From Paragorgia papillata (taxonomy: Eukaryota; Cnidaria; Anthozoa; Scleralcyonacea; Coralliidae): a stretch of 64,000 bases of DNA. The notes under the pieces were generated by a model, which made no database searches, had not been told where the DNA came from, and saw nothing but the letters and a program-made list of their open reading frames with translations. The DNA is taken from NCBI GenBank assembly GCA_035771165.1, contig JAWNZC010000314.1:6340001-6404000 (forward strand). Direction: 5' to 3'. Both the position numbers and the translations under genes were made by a program. Positions 49,801-56,737 of this stretch are shown here, one piece after another (the first letter of the stretch is position 1; every line of letters starts with the position of its first letter).

Positions 49801-51574
49801 GTACAGACATACATACATACAATTATGTTAAAATATTGGGGGGGGGGGGGGGGGGGGGGGAGATAATTATCAATTTTCACGTATAGGTATGTCATTTTGA
49901 ATTTTTTGAAAATATTATTTCCACAAGGTTTAAAAAGTGTAATTTATTTTTTGACTCTCAGGGTTACACAACATATACTTTAAAACAAGACAGAATGGAG
50001 CTACGTTCAACTGCGTACATGTGGAGAGTGTTAGAAAGCAGTTTACCAGCAAATATCAAATCAGAAGTGAAAGGAATGACGTTATTTGAAGACCGTTATG
50101 TAAGTCATACGGAATTCAGTATTTTGTGTGATAGTGTAAACTCAATATTTTTATAAACTAAGTCAAAAGGCATTTTACTCAGTCCAGTGCTCATACAGAC
50201 AGTAGCCATGGGAAGCAGAGAAAGTGCGAGTGCGAGACAGTAGCCAAGTGCGAGGGGTGAAGCACTCCTGAAAATCTCGTACACCTTTTAATAAAAATCC
50301 GAACATCTCAGAAAGTTACCAAAAATCTCAAAAAAATCTCAAACATTTTCCTAAAATAAAAAAAACACCATCCCATGGGATTTTGAAAATCCAAAAAATA
50401 TTGTACGCTTTTTCGGGAGTGATACACCCATTGGCCAAGTTTGTGTTTCATTGTGGCTAACACCAGATGATTTTATTCAGCAAAAGAAAGAGCTCTGGGC
50501 AGCATGGAAATGAAGTTAACTGTCAATTATGTAATTGTAGAAACAAGTGTTTATTTATAACTAAATTGAACAATAAAGTTTAAACTATTTTTTAAATATT
50601 TTTCAGGGTGTGGTGTTTGATGTTCCCAGTGATTTGGATTCTACAATTGAGGTATATAGATACAGATACGATTGTATTGTCTGATATTGTGTAGTCTGTC
50701 TAACGTAAATCTTGACATATGGTCCCCGAGCCCTGGTCAAGTCATTAAGTCAAGTCATTAAGTCAACCCTTGTTTACATGAAGAAATTGACAAAATTTTC
50801 ACACCTTCGCACCTCTCCAACCCGGGTCTTGAAACGGGTAACCCGGCAAGACGGGTTGACCCGGCTATCGTGTAAACGCTAACAGGAGTTTATTCGTAGA
50901 CGGGTTGACCCGGGTTGGCGAGCTAACCCGGGATGGCTCTCAACCCGTTCTCGTGAAAGGCCCCCTTAGGTAATTACGTATTAAATTCCAACGTACGGAT
51001 CACAGCTAAGATGTTAGGTGTTGATTTTACGGAGGGAGGAAAACTGGAGAACCCAGCAAAAAAAACTCGAAGCGCAGGAGAGATAAACTACAACTCTACT
51101 CATATGAGTTCCAAGCTTGAGAACAGGATTCTTCCCAGACGGTCAGCCATCCAAGCACTAACCCCATAGGTGGACTGGACTGGACTGCAGCGATGAGAGA
51201 CAGCATACGCCCTCGTGCTTCCCTTTACTCAAAGGGAGAACACCCATGCAGACATCCTAAATCACAAAAATCTAACTGTTTAGGTAGAATACCAGACAGT
51301 ATACATTAGCAATGTTTTGATTTATTTGTAGAGTTTCTGGTCAAACTCTGACGGAATCACTTTAGAAAAAGCAAAAGAACTTCCAGAACTTGCAGCTCGT
51401 ACAGGATATAATGATCAAGCAAGTGGAAATCGCTTTGGTTCAACAAACTTCAGGAATGGTCGAGGTTATGAACAAAACTATCGATCAAATGGATTTAATA
51501 GATATAACAATCAAAGATCAGGTGGGCAGTATAGTTCCAATAATTCACGATATCAAAGAAATGGAAGGCAATAA
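20415..51574 (+). CDS. DDX21: Nucleolar DEAD-box RNA helicase DDX21/DDX50
   Basis: ATP-dependent RNA helicase of the nucleolus, acting in rRNA processing and transcription in relatives. Exons: 20415-20477, 20759-20875, 21539-21617, 21714-21797, 23500-23519, 23853-23927, 24935-24973, 28305-28383, 29085-29181, 29653-29741, 38035-38180, 40278-40337, 40954-41043, 43672-43728, 43934-44038, 45519-45638, 46563-46636, 47899-48058, 49962-50099, 50607-50651, 51332-51574; about 659 residues (human 783). N-terminal Lys/Glu-rich region with basic patches; Q motif region LFPIQAKTF (about 96); motif I ARTGTGKT; Ia PTREL; Ib TPGR; II DEVD, the DDX21 variant of [39 protein letters not shown]-type domain follows at about 500-590, then an Arg/Asn/Gly-rich RNA-binding tail. 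Start chosen as the first ATG of the basic exon; an upstream non-coding exon is possible. Introns reach 8.3 kb and are full of transposons. One orthologue serves both vertebrate DDX21 and DDX50. Confidence 0.95.
21143..21308. repeat. Inverted repeat of the 'gcgaaggcc' family
   Basis: aaatatagtagggtttgagt, actgccaaaattattgaatg and gaaggcctt on the left are mirrored on the right. Related single-arm pieces lie at about 20590-20650, 23635-23740 and 15465-15520. Confidence 0.65.
21798..23499. other. DDX21 intron 4 content
   Basis: Holds a (TA)n run near 21897, a 'gggggcatgcccccct' repeat at about 21975, and two and a half tandem copies of an 81-84-bp unit at about 22935-23122 (ccatggtgcagatccagcaa). 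It ends in (cattttattt)n immediately before the 20-nt exon. The middle (22100-22900) shows no recognisable feature. Confidence 0.6.
24358..24873. mobile_element. TA-flanked inverted-repeat element
   Basis: Left end CCATATTTTCTGGGTGATAA and right end complementary (cgcctagaaaatatgg), each flanked by TA. Inside, a second inverted pair (attcattagcgtatcgcagg) brackets the centre. About 516 bp, no transposase. Confidence 0.7.
26324..26543. mobile_element. 220-bp inverted-repeat element
   Basis: Left AATAGGCGAGTTTCAGGGTA then ttgcgcgcgcatc; right end is the complement (gatgcgcgcgcaacaccctg, aaactcgcctatt). No open frame. Confidence 0.75.
27366..27899 (-). pseudogene. IS630/Tc1-type DDE transposase, C-terminal fragment
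   Basis: The minus-strand frame of about 177 codons holds the second catalytic Asp region ([12 protein letters not shown]) and the Glu region ([15 protein letters not shown]), the signature of the Tc1/mariner-IS630 DDE family. The N-terminal DNA-binding part and a clear first Asp block are missing: a TAG stop lies directly before the frame and no ATG opens it at the boundary. It ends TAG-free at LRY followed by a stop at 27366. A broken copy inside the composite element. Confidence 0.75.
28570..29014. mobile_element. TTAA-flanked palindromic element, AGGG-end type
   Basis: AGGGTATTGGCAATAAAAAT at the left and its complement at the right, TTAA on both sides (28566-28569, 29015-29018), 445 bp. 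It shares inner words with the AGTG-end family (aattaagtttg, gatatttcaa). It lies between the DDX21 exons at 28305 and 29085. Confidence 0.8.
29895..30397. repeat. 20-bp minisatellite, left part
   Basis: About 25 units of aacgtaaggtctcacaatgc with variants (atgt, ttcac). The array is cut by the 6.6-kb element and resumes at 36978 in a more diverged form. Confidence 0.9.
30923..32395. mobile_element. TTAA-type palindrome, AGTG-end, split by a MULE-like insertion
   Basis: The left half starts after TTAA (30919-30922) with agtgcacatgaaacgaaaat and continues to ggttatatat at 31098. The family sequence resumes at 32267 (gttatatatctttgctatta) and fades out at about 32395 without its right end. Confidence 0.7.
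31099..32266. mobile_element. MULE-like element, 9-bp target duplication
   Basis: Ends TAGCCTGCGTAGCAGGCGTT and its near complement; inverted repeats of about 85 bp include cagtcccctcatccagtaac in mirror. The 9-bp duplication gttatatat is at 31090-31098 and 32267-32275, confirmed by the single ggttatatatct in intact family members such as 5155. The 1.17-kb interior contains two direct copies of a roughly 220-bp unit (about 31395-31610 and 31625-31810: tctatcaatggcaacgaata, aaacagtaatgacagcgagt) and no transposase. Confidence 0.8.
32697..33317 (-). CDS. C2H2 zinc-finger protein of mobile-element origin
   Basis: Minus-strand frame of 206 residues starting at the ATG before AHVCGTC; upstream codons are open by chance, and ttgtatatag just before this ATG could be a splice acceptor. 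Three C2H2 fingers: [40 protein letters not shown], and [20 protein letters not shown] (last ligand Cys, C2HC). Then a basic stretch ([17 protein letters not shown]) and a C-terminal region with [13 protein letters not shown]. That region resembles segments I recall from proteins accompanying Polinton-like elements, but here it stops before the usual continuation. It lies in the left arm of the palindrome inside the DDX21 intron, antisense to DDX21. DNA binding is likely; function in the element is unknown. Confidence 0.65.
   Translation of the reverse strand: MAHVCGTCSKSFSQLTNLNRHKRTAHGTKRFVCENCSESFTRRDALRRHEKKHQKVINHKCGYCSKTFYRKDALLEHQVFCRGETRKRKPEEADDIPTSKKRRVSDVKKVELKPRKDPKHDMSQFLRGKSKPVLSHLSKELKEKDGLKWFISVKVRFVKPKPEGVDLINGESFTSRKSEPKEAYEEYLFQKSVDALTEDIEKLNIC
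35222..35331 (+). pseudogene. 3' end of the C2H2 gene in the opposite palindrome arm
   Basis: Plus-strand copy of the last 36 codons or so of the zinc-finger frame, from [12 protein letters not shown] sequence to the same TAA after EKLNIC, with a few substitutions and a one-codon-scale change. The start, fingers and basic region are absent from this arm. Confidence 0.75.
35735..35835 (+). repeat. Three-unit 28-bp tandem repeat
   Basis: Units of gcaagcaattgagcaatccc plus gacttcggg, with cgttcggg and gccgacttc variants. No coding support. Confidence 0.8.
36233..36532 (+). CDS. Unrecognised frame with Bcl-2 BH1-like motif
   Basis: After the acceptor-like ttttatattcag, a frame stays open from ACA at 36233 to a TGA at 36530-36532 (about 99 codons). 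A donor-like gtaaga at 36467 could end it as an exon. It reads [20 protein letters not shown], then [17 protein letters not shown], then helix-like sequence ending [11 protein letters not shown]. The NFGRIVAF...F segment is close to the BH1 signature of Bcl-2 family members (N-W-G-R-[IL]-V-x-x-x-x-F), at the expected spacing after an amphipathic stretch. No BH2 tryptophan motif, BH3 or C-terminal membrane anchor is visible. It lies just inside the right terminal repeat of the 6.6-kb element. Could be a captured host exon, an element gene for apoptosis control, or chance. Confidence 0.4.
   Translation, partial: TCLDEHRHLFDSFSDQLDRMNLHHIYEEMDQNNFGRIVAFPAFVYRVSDSYDNQTVREVIRRTVKDFHNVDLSQYKRRKNSSLRMLGQLFLKLIYAYIA
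36676..36711 (+). repeat. Poly-G tract (36)
   Basis: The longest homopolymer in the window, inside the 6.6-kb element near its right terminal repeat. Strong quadruplex potential; length likely unstable. Confidence 0.95.
36978..37430. repeat. 20-bp minisatellite, right part
   Basis: Diverged units of taacgtaaggtctcacaa(c/t)g, continuing the array of 29895-30397 after the inserted element. Units here are less uniform than on the left, with cgtaagacctcac and ggtctcg variants. Confidence 0.85.
37694..37881 (+). repeat. (AAAC)n followed by (AC)n
   Basis: About 25 AAAC units run directly into about 40 AC units, preceded by (GACA)n at 37655-37690. All overlapping Val-Cys, Thr-His and Lys-Gln-Thr-Asn frames are artefacts. 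Confidence 0.95.
38215..38842. repeat. Repeat cluster in DDX21 intron 11
   Basis: Bases 38215-38310 carry a repeat with 'ctctcgttatagcggagacc'. 38340-38495 is an inverted pair (cttattaaccgag ... gaggttaataag) related to the edges of the 25.5-28.2-kb element. 38540-38836 is the right half of an AGTG-type TTAA palindrome. Confidence 0.6.
39095..39472. mobile_element. TTAA-type palindrome, AGTG-end, diverged
   Basis: Mirror words ggtttgtttgatatgcaaat and gacatttgcatatcaaacaa, with cttaatgcag-type centre; right end ggcact followed by TTAA at 39473-39476. The left terminus is decayed. Confidence 0.6.
39510..40063 (-). pseudogene. LINE 3' fragment (reverse transcriptase C-terminus)
   Basis: Minus-strand translation from about 40050 gives [16 protein letters not shown] and then [19 protein letters not shown], a C-terminal pattern typical of non-LTR retrotransposon ORF2. 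One frame stays open from about 40065 to 39711. It interrupts a 'ctatagaccc' inverted-repeat element, whose halves are at 39477-39509 and 40064-40180. No RT core is present. Confidence 0.65.
40421..40792. mobile_element. TTAA-type palindromic element, AGGG-end type
   Basis: Left aggacattggcaacaaaaat and right ttgccaatacct in mirror; right flank TTAA (40793-40796), left flank ATAA (mutated TTAA). It shares long identical words with 28570-29014. Confidence 0.75.
41091..42157. mobile_element. 100-bp inverted-repeat element, copy 1, split
   Basis: Starts TTAACACTTTGAGGCCTGGA and ends aggcttcaaagtgttaa. It is interrupted at its internal TTAA (41159-41162) by the 962-bp element. An uninterrupted copy in the same direction follows at 42169-42269. 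Confidence 0.85.
41163..42124. mobile_element. 962-bp TTAA element (piggyBac-like, non-autonomous)
   Basis: Ends AGGTCAACTATACCTTTTGA and its perfect complement, extending to about 30 bp (ggttatatat versus atataataacc). TTAA at 41159-41162 and 42125-42128. The uninterrupted neighbour reads aataaaccttaaagacccg at the same point, so the target and its duplication are proven. No long frame; an 81-codon frame at 41395-41640 has no recognisable similarity. Confidence 0.9.
42169..42269. mobile_element. 100-bp inverted-repeat element, copy 2, intact
   Basis: TTAACACTTTGAGGCC ... cttcaaagtgttaa. It contains ctggcgttagccagaataaa, a small palindrome also found at 38890, 43525, 50460 and 57705 in this window. 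Confidence 0.8.
42550..43440 (-). pseudogene. LINE 3' fragment with zinc-knuckle domain, frameshifted
   Basis: Minus-strand pieces in three frames: a first part to about 43250 ([20 protein letters not shown]), then [20 protein letters not shown] with a CCHC-like knuckle, [20 protein letters not shown] and [19 protein letters not shown] (43248-42763), then [20 protein letters not shown] (to 42584). The order matches the C-terminus of a class of animal non-LTR retrotransposons. Two frameshifts and no RT core. The 3' end runs into a (TAA)n tail at 42557-42580. Confidence 0.7.
43815..43891. repeat. (ATT)n microsatellite
   Basis: About 25 ATT units in the intron before the DDX21 exon at 43934. 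Confidence 0.95.
44065..44342. mobile_element. 278-bp inverted-repeat element
   Basis: TGCTGATTACATGAGC at the left and gctcatgtaatcagca at the right. Inner tandem words gagctagccccgag and gggtcatgtaatccc. No coding capacity. Confidence 0.7.
44453..44468 (+). repeat. Poly-G tract (16)
   Basis: G run preceded by a T run, just before the 20-bp array in the same intron. Confidence 0.9.
44518..45420. repeat. 20-bp minisatellite, 45 units
   Basis: Units of ccacaaaggccaagcacaat with variants (aaacaaaat, accat, cagagg). Because the period is 20 bases, every minus-strand frame repeats each 20 codons, producing long open frames (up to 300 codons of [19 protein letters not shown] type) that are not genes. 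It ends about 98 bases before the DDX21 exon at 45519. Confidence 0.95.
46066..46235. mobile_element. 170-bp inverted-repeat element, 'tatagagcgttttca' ends
   Basis: Left TATAGAGCGTTTTCACTCAC and right gatgaaaacgctctata; TA at each end compatible with a TA target. Inner words ggccgccatttcattg and ggtcgccgtgacgtc. Confidence 0.75.
46906..47841. mobile_element. Inverted-repeat element carrying a 40-bp minisatellite
   Basis: Left tcgtatttcccagactataa and right tatagtcgagaaaatacagt are complements. Sub-terminal repeats caccagtgcggtttatatg and aacggtgcggtttat are in direct order. Most of the interior is the array at 47050-47690. Confidence 0.7.
47050..47690. repeat. Minisatellite of 20- and 40-bp units
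   Basis: Starts as degenerate 20-bp units (cgttacgctacgttgtaaga) and becomes nine nearly perfect 40-bp units, acattacgctacattgtagg plus acgttatgctatgttataag: a dimer of the 20-bp unit that was then amplified. Confidence 0.9.
48363..48717. mobile_element. Inverted-repeat element with small conserved frame, copy 2
   Basis: Same family as 16507-16907. On the minus strand, 48557-48465 reads [20 protein letters not shown] and on for 30 codons; 18 of the first 20 residues and the following VYKDEL agree with copy 1. Confidence 0.7.
48720..49960. other. Rest of DDX21 intron 18
   Basis: No exon. Bases about 48860-48970 and 49735-49790 contain inverted partners (aatggtcacg ... catggat-type words are weak). 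Bases 49150-49450 form a low-GC stretch resembling a SINE/LINE 3' part (gcactttacatactgctat) that I cannot classify. A 23-base G run is at 49838-49860. Confidence 0.4.
49838..49860 (+). repeat. Poly-G tract (23)
   Basis: Uninterrupted G run about 100 bases before the DDX21 exon at 49962. Confidence 0.95.
50990..51235 (-). mobile_element. 5S rRNA-derived SINE copy, uninterrupted
   Basis: The minus strand has ggggttagtgcttggatggc, tgaccgtctgggaa (5S box C region), then a body ending ctgggttctccagttttcct. It supplies the empty site (one ctacaactc at about 51089) for the element inside the other copy. Confidence 0.75.
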
Positions 51575-51575
51575 A
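51570..51575 (+). terminator. Poly(A) hexamer overlapping the DDX21 stop codon
   Basis: AATAAA formed by the last Gln codon and the TAA stop (CAA TAA A). If used, cleavage would leave a 3' untranslated region of only a few tens of bases. No other AATAAA lies close downstream before the palindromic element at 51697. Confidence 0.35.
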
Positions 51576-51696
51576 ATTCTGGCACAGTTCAAATGCTATA
51601 TGTATGACAAGGTTCTGACTACTGTAGACTAACAATGTAGTGTGGAAGTCAGGTCCAATCTACAGTAGTCTAAAAAATGGCATTGCGACACTCGAA

Positions 51697-52519
51697 AAGG
51701 TGAGGTAATATGGGCAACATTTTCCCTGAACTTGCAAGTTGAAGTTGCACGTATTACCACCCACCTTAAAGGGTATTGGCAATAAAAATTAAGTTTATCT
51801 CATTTGAAAGAACTCGTCAAATGGTATAAGAAGACCTTTTACAATTTTTCCGTATCTGTTTTGGTTTTGGAAATATTTCGACCAAACTCAGCGTGCTGTC
51901 CGCCATCTTGGAATTATTTTCGATATGCAAAATTATGCATGTGACAACATAAGCAGGGTAAAGTGAAATTTTTATCTTGCCAACCTTATGACATTATGAG
52001 CTAGAAACTCGATTTTTTGTTGCGCTGTTTCCATTTTAAATTGACCCACAACATTTAAAAAGCCTTCCGTGGAAATTTGGGCACCCACAGAGTAGTTTCA
52101 TCAGGTTTACCCTGCTTGTGACGTCACCAATTTCCTAGTTAATTAGACCCAATATTACAACAAGATGGCGGACAGCACGCTGTCTTTGGTCGAAATATTT
52201 CAAAACACAAGAAAGATACAGAAAAATTACAAAAGGACTTCTTATACCATTTGGCGAGTTCTTTCAAATGAGACAAACTTAATTTTTATTGCCAATGCCC
52301 TTTAAACATTGTCACGCAACAATGATTTTGTTGCAAGTTGAAAACATTTGTTGAAGAAAGTAGACTCCAGTTCTACTTGCTGCAACATGCTGTTTCAACT
52401 TGCAACAAAATCATTGTTGCTTAACAATATTTGAGGTGGGTGGTAATACTTGCAACAACGCTTTTCAACTTGCAACGCAACAATGTTGCAGCAATTTGTT
52501 GCTCGTATTACTTCACCTT
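51697..52519. mobile_element. 'aaggtgaagt' inverted-repeat element, copy 1, split
   Basis: Left aaggtgaggtaatatgggca and right cgtattacttcacctt; rich in gttgcaacaac-type words. It is interrupted by the TTAA palindrome at 51770-52301. The intact copy is at 54952-55195. Confidence 0.8.
51770..52301. mobile_element. TTAA palindromic element, AGGG-end, in a dated target
   Basis: AGGGTATTGGCAATAAAAAT ... attgccaatgccct, 532 bp, TTAA at 51766-51769 and 52302-52305. The intact target copy has cccatcttaaacattgtcc at 55026-55045, which proves single-TTAA insertion. The arms also contain the mirror words agcgtgctgtccgccatctt / aagatggcggacagcacgct. Confidence 0.9.
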
Positions 52520-53004
52520 AAATACCATAACTGGCGACAGTTGCAAAAGATAACACATTAACTGTCATTGTCTGCTGTGTCTATTATGTCTTTTGAATAA
52601 CAAATTCAAGAATGTCATTCTTCACAAGCGTTTGTATTATTTATGCTCCACTCGCAAAGACAGATCTTAGCCAGAATAAGATTTTTAACAGTTCCTAAGC
52701 TAGCATTGTTAACATTTTGTTGTCTTTTTGAAGGAGGCATAATTATTATCGCAATATTACCTATTATTAGGCAAAAAAAACTTTCTGGTTCTGGTCAGGG
52801 CACATGTCAAAAATCGACGCGGGTTTATTTATTTTTGCTAATCTTTGTGTCCACTGACCTTATAAGGTGCACACTAAGCCAACACCGACCTTGTTACCGA
52901 TGACGTCACAGTTACGAAATCGAACCGATGTTTTTAGCGACTATTTACGAATCGGGCGCATGTGTTCTTAATTAAAAGGAAAGGCCTTTGTTTCGAATAC
53001 TATA

Positions 53005-53322
53005 CAGGGTGAATAAAAAAAAACTGATGCCTTTCATATTCAAATTAGCCGCATAGCGGATGTAATTTGACAGAAGTTCCCTAAATATCTCATGGGTATA
53101 CGAAGCATATCAAATAAGTGAACCCTAAATATCTCATGGGTATACGAAGCATATCAAATAAGGTTCACTTATTTGATATTCACTTATTTGATATGCTTCG
53201 TATACCCATGAGATATTTAGGGTTCACTTATTTGATATCGGCTTCGTATACCCATGAGATATTTTTTTATTTATACAATATTTTGATATATGAAAGGCAT
53301 CAGGGTTTTTTTATTCACCCTG
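53005..53322. mobile_element. TA-flanked mariner-like MITE with multiple hairpins
   Basis: CAGGGTGAATAAAAAAAAAC at the left and ttttattcaccctg at the right, each flanked by TA; inverted repeats extend to gatgcctttcatat. The centre has the unit ctaaatatctcatgggtata + cgaagcatatcaaataag twice forward and twice reversed (53078-53260). Confidence 0.8.
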
Positions 53323-53583
53323 TACAGTGTGTATAAAAAAACGGAACCCTTAAAAAATGAATTAGTATTCTTTTAAAACAACCTATTGTAGTAGTTTGAA
53401 AGCCCTAAAAGCGCTGCGTTGTAAATTAATCAGCACATGAGTTAAACAGGAAGAGAAAAAGCTTTTAAATACTTTCACCATGCATACACTTCAAGTTATC
53501 TTAATTTCCCAGGTGTATAAGACCGTGTTTTTTTACGCATCCGTGGCTCAGAGGTGTTTGAACAGAATACTAATTCATTTTCT

Positions 53584-54166
53584 AAAGCCTGGTTTCCATA
53601 TAGCCGTAAGCGCCGGCGGCAAGGGGCAATGGTCCAATCGCATACAGCTTTTTATTGCTGGCTAATTCAACACTGTCTATGATTGGACCATCACCCCTTG
53701 CCGTAGACTTGCTTCAAGTCCGCCTCTTAGCGCTAGTTTTTGCGGGCGGGTGGAAAGGCCGGAGAGCGGAAAACCGGGAGGAAAGAGGCCGACTTGTTTC
53801 GCTTGCAGGTTTTTGAATCTAATTAAATATTCTGGCGGGAAATCGCTGAAATGTACATCGCCCTGTTTTGACGTGTTTCGGGTTGTCATACATGCAATGG
53901 AAAGTGGTTCTACCCCTACTAAAACGTTTTCAAGAGTTGTTCAACTCCAACTTCCAAAGAATGTTAAATCACGGATATTAGATACTGTGGATCCGAATTA
54001 CGTCACCGGTCGAAAAATTGACCGGTGAATTTTGGCGCGCTGCAGGTGGGAAAACCGAAAGGTCAAAAATGTCGAAAGGTCAAAAATATTTGAAAAGGAC
54101 TTTGAGAAAGTCTACCCTTGCCGCAGCCATGCCGCCGGCGCTTACGGCTATATGGAAACCAGCTTT
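53584..54166. mobile_element. 580-bp inverted-repeat element, 'aagcctggtttcc' ends
   Basis: AAGCCTGGTTTCCATATAGC, cgtaagcgccggcggcaagg at the left; complement at the right (gccgccggcgcttacggcta, tatggaaaccagcttt). An inner inverted pair is caatggtccaatcgc / gattggaccatcacc. Short frames inside (53677-53889 minus) are not recognisable. Confidence 0.75.
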
Positions 54167-54576
54167 CATAGTAAAAAAAAAAACTTACAGAAAAAACCCA
54201 AAAAAACTAACAGACGTTCCTTGGAGGGTCGTCAAGCTCAATGGTTCGAACCTTCTAATCGAACCTCTGTTCGAACCCTGTCTGGGGCTCAGAAATCTTT
54301 TCTGAGTAATTGAGCTTGATGAGCGTCTACCAAACATCTGTTACACTACACCAAGCTCGCAAACGTACCACATGCACTACATGTATATGTACAACTTATC
54401 ATAATATTATAGTTCAATTTGTTGAGTGGTTTGTAGGAACAGTATTTCCAAAAGAGTTAACTGTATTTATGTATGTACTATGTAGTTACAAAAAAAAACT
54501 TGAGGGACATTTTATATCATGCCTTCTTTACAAATGAATATCAAATTGTAGTTTAGTGACCTGGGTGGAAAATTAG

Positions 54577-54582
54577 TTTATT
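54577..54582 (-). terminator. BLOC1S2 poly(A) signal
   Basis: AATAAA on the minus strand, 32 bases after the TGA at 54614, at the end of a (TAA)n-like stretch. Confidence 0.6.
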
Positions 54583-54613
54583 ATTATTATACAGTATGTT
54601 TGTTTCAAGCAAA

Positions 54614-56265
54614 TCATGATGCTGATTTCTCTAACTTCTTAAATCTTGCCTCTGAAAATCAAGAATATTTCAAAATCAGAAATTTCACATAATGGAGAGG
54701 AGTAAATGCAGTTCAAATTATTTTTACCTAATTCTTTGGAGTAAGTATCAAGTTTGTAAGCTGCTTGCTCAAGATTTGTAACACTTGTATCCACTTTGTC
54801 AATCATGGCTAAAAATGGTTGAAGGTTTGTATCTGTAACACAACAAACACAATCTTGTCAAAGACAATCAAACTTTGAAAAACCAAAGGCAATTTTACCC
54901 ATCAAAGAGAGAACCCTCAGACATCCTAGGCAGCAATGAGCTAATAATAAAAAGGTGAAGTGATACAGGCAACATTTTTCTTCAACATACAACAAAACAT
55001 TGTTGCATTGTTGCATGTATTACCACCCATCTTAAACATTGTCCACACAACAATGATTTTGTTGCCAGTTGAAAAAAAGTAGACTCCAGTTCTACTTGCT
55101 GCAACATGCTGATTCAACTGACAATGTTTAAGGTGGGTGGTAGGGTACGTGCAACAGTGTTGCAGCAATTTGTTGCTCGTATTACTTCACCTTTAATCTT
55201 TAATATTTTGGTTATACGTCCATGTCCTATTTACATGAATTGCCATCCTTTAGGTTAGGTTGTGTGGTGGGGTAAGGCTTTCATGAAGTACTTGGGTTAT
55301 GTAGGACATGGAATTATTACCAATATTTTTTTGTGGTTAGCAAAATCAAAACACATACATTTCTCATTGATACCATCCATTCTTCCAATCAAAGCTTTTG
55401 TAATATTATCCATCTCCTGATATTTTTGTTTTGTTAATTCATTTAGTTTTTCCAATAATTCATAATCCTCAAGAGAACCTAAAATTATCCAAAAAAACAC
55501 CCCAACTTTTTACAAGATCTTTTCAACACTAATGAAACACGATTAATTTATAACCAATCAATCATATAGTCAATCAATTAATCAATCATTTAATCACTCA
55601 GTCAATTAACCAATCAATTCAATCCATCAATCAATCATTTAATCAATCCAATCAGTTAGTCAATCATTTAATTAATCAATCCAATCAGTCAATCATTTAA
55701 TCAGTCAATCAATCATTTAATCAGTCAGTCAATCCAATTTGTCAATCCAATCAATCATTTAATCAATCCAATCAGTCAATCAATTAGCCTCCTTGATGGC
55801 AATTTGCTCAGATATACTCCATTAAATAATTGCAAATTTCTATTTCATAAATTGAATATCCAAGGGATAAACATCAAATGAAACAGAAGTTCGAAAGGAA
55901 AGTGAAAAATAGAGGAATTTCAAGTTTCTAAGATTCAGTACAGGTACAGTAGCTTCCTGCTTTTATAGGGAAACAATTCTATTTAGATAATTCGCTTTAA
56001 AAACAACCTTTAATATCATTGAAAATAAAACTTGTTGCTCTTTCTGCTTACCAGATAGTTCACTTTTTAAGTATTCTGAAATATTTTCAAACATTTTCCT
56101 AAAGGAATCTTGTAAAGTGTCATCTGCCTCACTCTGTACTGTCGACTGTACATCATTGCTTGTTTCATTGGCGCTTGCTTCATCTCTCCCCTCTTTGGTT
56201 TTGTCTTCGTTTGTGGAAATGGCGTTGAGATCTTCAGAAGATGGCGTTGTGTCAGAGTCAGTCAT
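54614..56265 (-). CDS. BLOC1S2: BLOC-1 subunit 2
   Basis: Small coiled-coil subunit shared by the BLOC-1 and BORC complexes, which govern lysosome-related organelle biogenesis and lysosome positioning. Four coding exons on the minus strand: 56265-56052, 55478-55359, 54832-54728, 54651-54614 (TGA), phases consistent, 158 residues (human 142). The first 45 residues are an acidic Ser/Thr/Glu-rich leader; then [47 protein letters not shown] and [19 protein letters not shown], all colinear with the human protein and mostly predicted helix or coiled coil. The ATG at 56265 lies about 75 bases below a YY1-like ATGGCGG motif. A poly(A) hexamer lies 32 bases after the stop. Convergent with DDX21. Identification is confident because every exon matches the family in order. 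Confidence 0.93.
54952..55195. mobile_element. 'aaggtgaagt' inverted-repeat element, intact copy
   Basis: AAGGTGAAGTGATACAGGCA ... cgtattacttcacctt, about 245 bp, inside a BLOC1S2 intron. The palindromic core (caacaatgattttgttg, gtagactccagttctacttg) is the same as in the split copy. Confidence 0.8.
55555..55795. repeat. Degenerate (CAAT)n-type repeat
   Basis: Runs of caatcaatcatttaatcaat and ccaatcagtcaatc in a BLOC1S2 intron; no coding signal. Confidence 0.8.
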
Positions 56266-56341
56266 GTTTAGGAGACCAAAAGGTGTCTTAAATATCTTAA
56301 ACTTTATTTAATTTTATAAACAAAATTAAAAATACTTTCCA

Positions 56342-56351
56342 TCCGCCATTT
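56342..56351 (-). promoter_or_regulatory. YY1-like motif upstream of BLOC1S2
   Basis: The minus strand reads aaaATGGCGGat about 75 bases before the BLOC1S2 ATG, like the YY1 core motif (known to sit near transcription starts and direct translation starts). A match of 9-10 bases only. Confidence 0.3.
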
Positions 56352-56676
56352 TGAATTTTAGTCACTCATTTAGAGACCGCTGACTGAGATTTTGTAATGC
56401 CAGAAGCCGAGTTCTAATAGTTAATAATTAAACTCTAATTAATAATTAATTAGTTATTAACTAATAATTACCTGGGGGCATTTAATACTAAGTTTCAGTT
56501 GGTGGAGTTGAACAAAAAACATTGTATTGTAAAACTGCCCTCATAGTTGTACAGATAGTATTTCAGAGCTTGAAAAATCAAAAACTTCCATGGAGACCCC
56601 CTAGTTGTTGCTTGCATTACATTTGACATTTGCTATTAGCAAATTACCAACCCCTTTTTAACAAATCCTAGGTCTA

Positions 56677-56684
56677 CCCCCCCC

Positions 56685-56732
<48 letters not shown>
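56677..56732. repeat. Poly-C followed by (CA)n
   Basis: Eleven C then about 23 CA units, between BLOC1S2 and RNF181. Confidence 0.9.

Positions 56733-56737
<5 letters not shown>

Noticed and set aside
54018..54313. Two overlapping basic frames of about 95 codons
   Set aside because: They cross the boundary of the inverted-repeat element at 53584-54166 and consist of its end plus an A-rich run; no protein family recognised.
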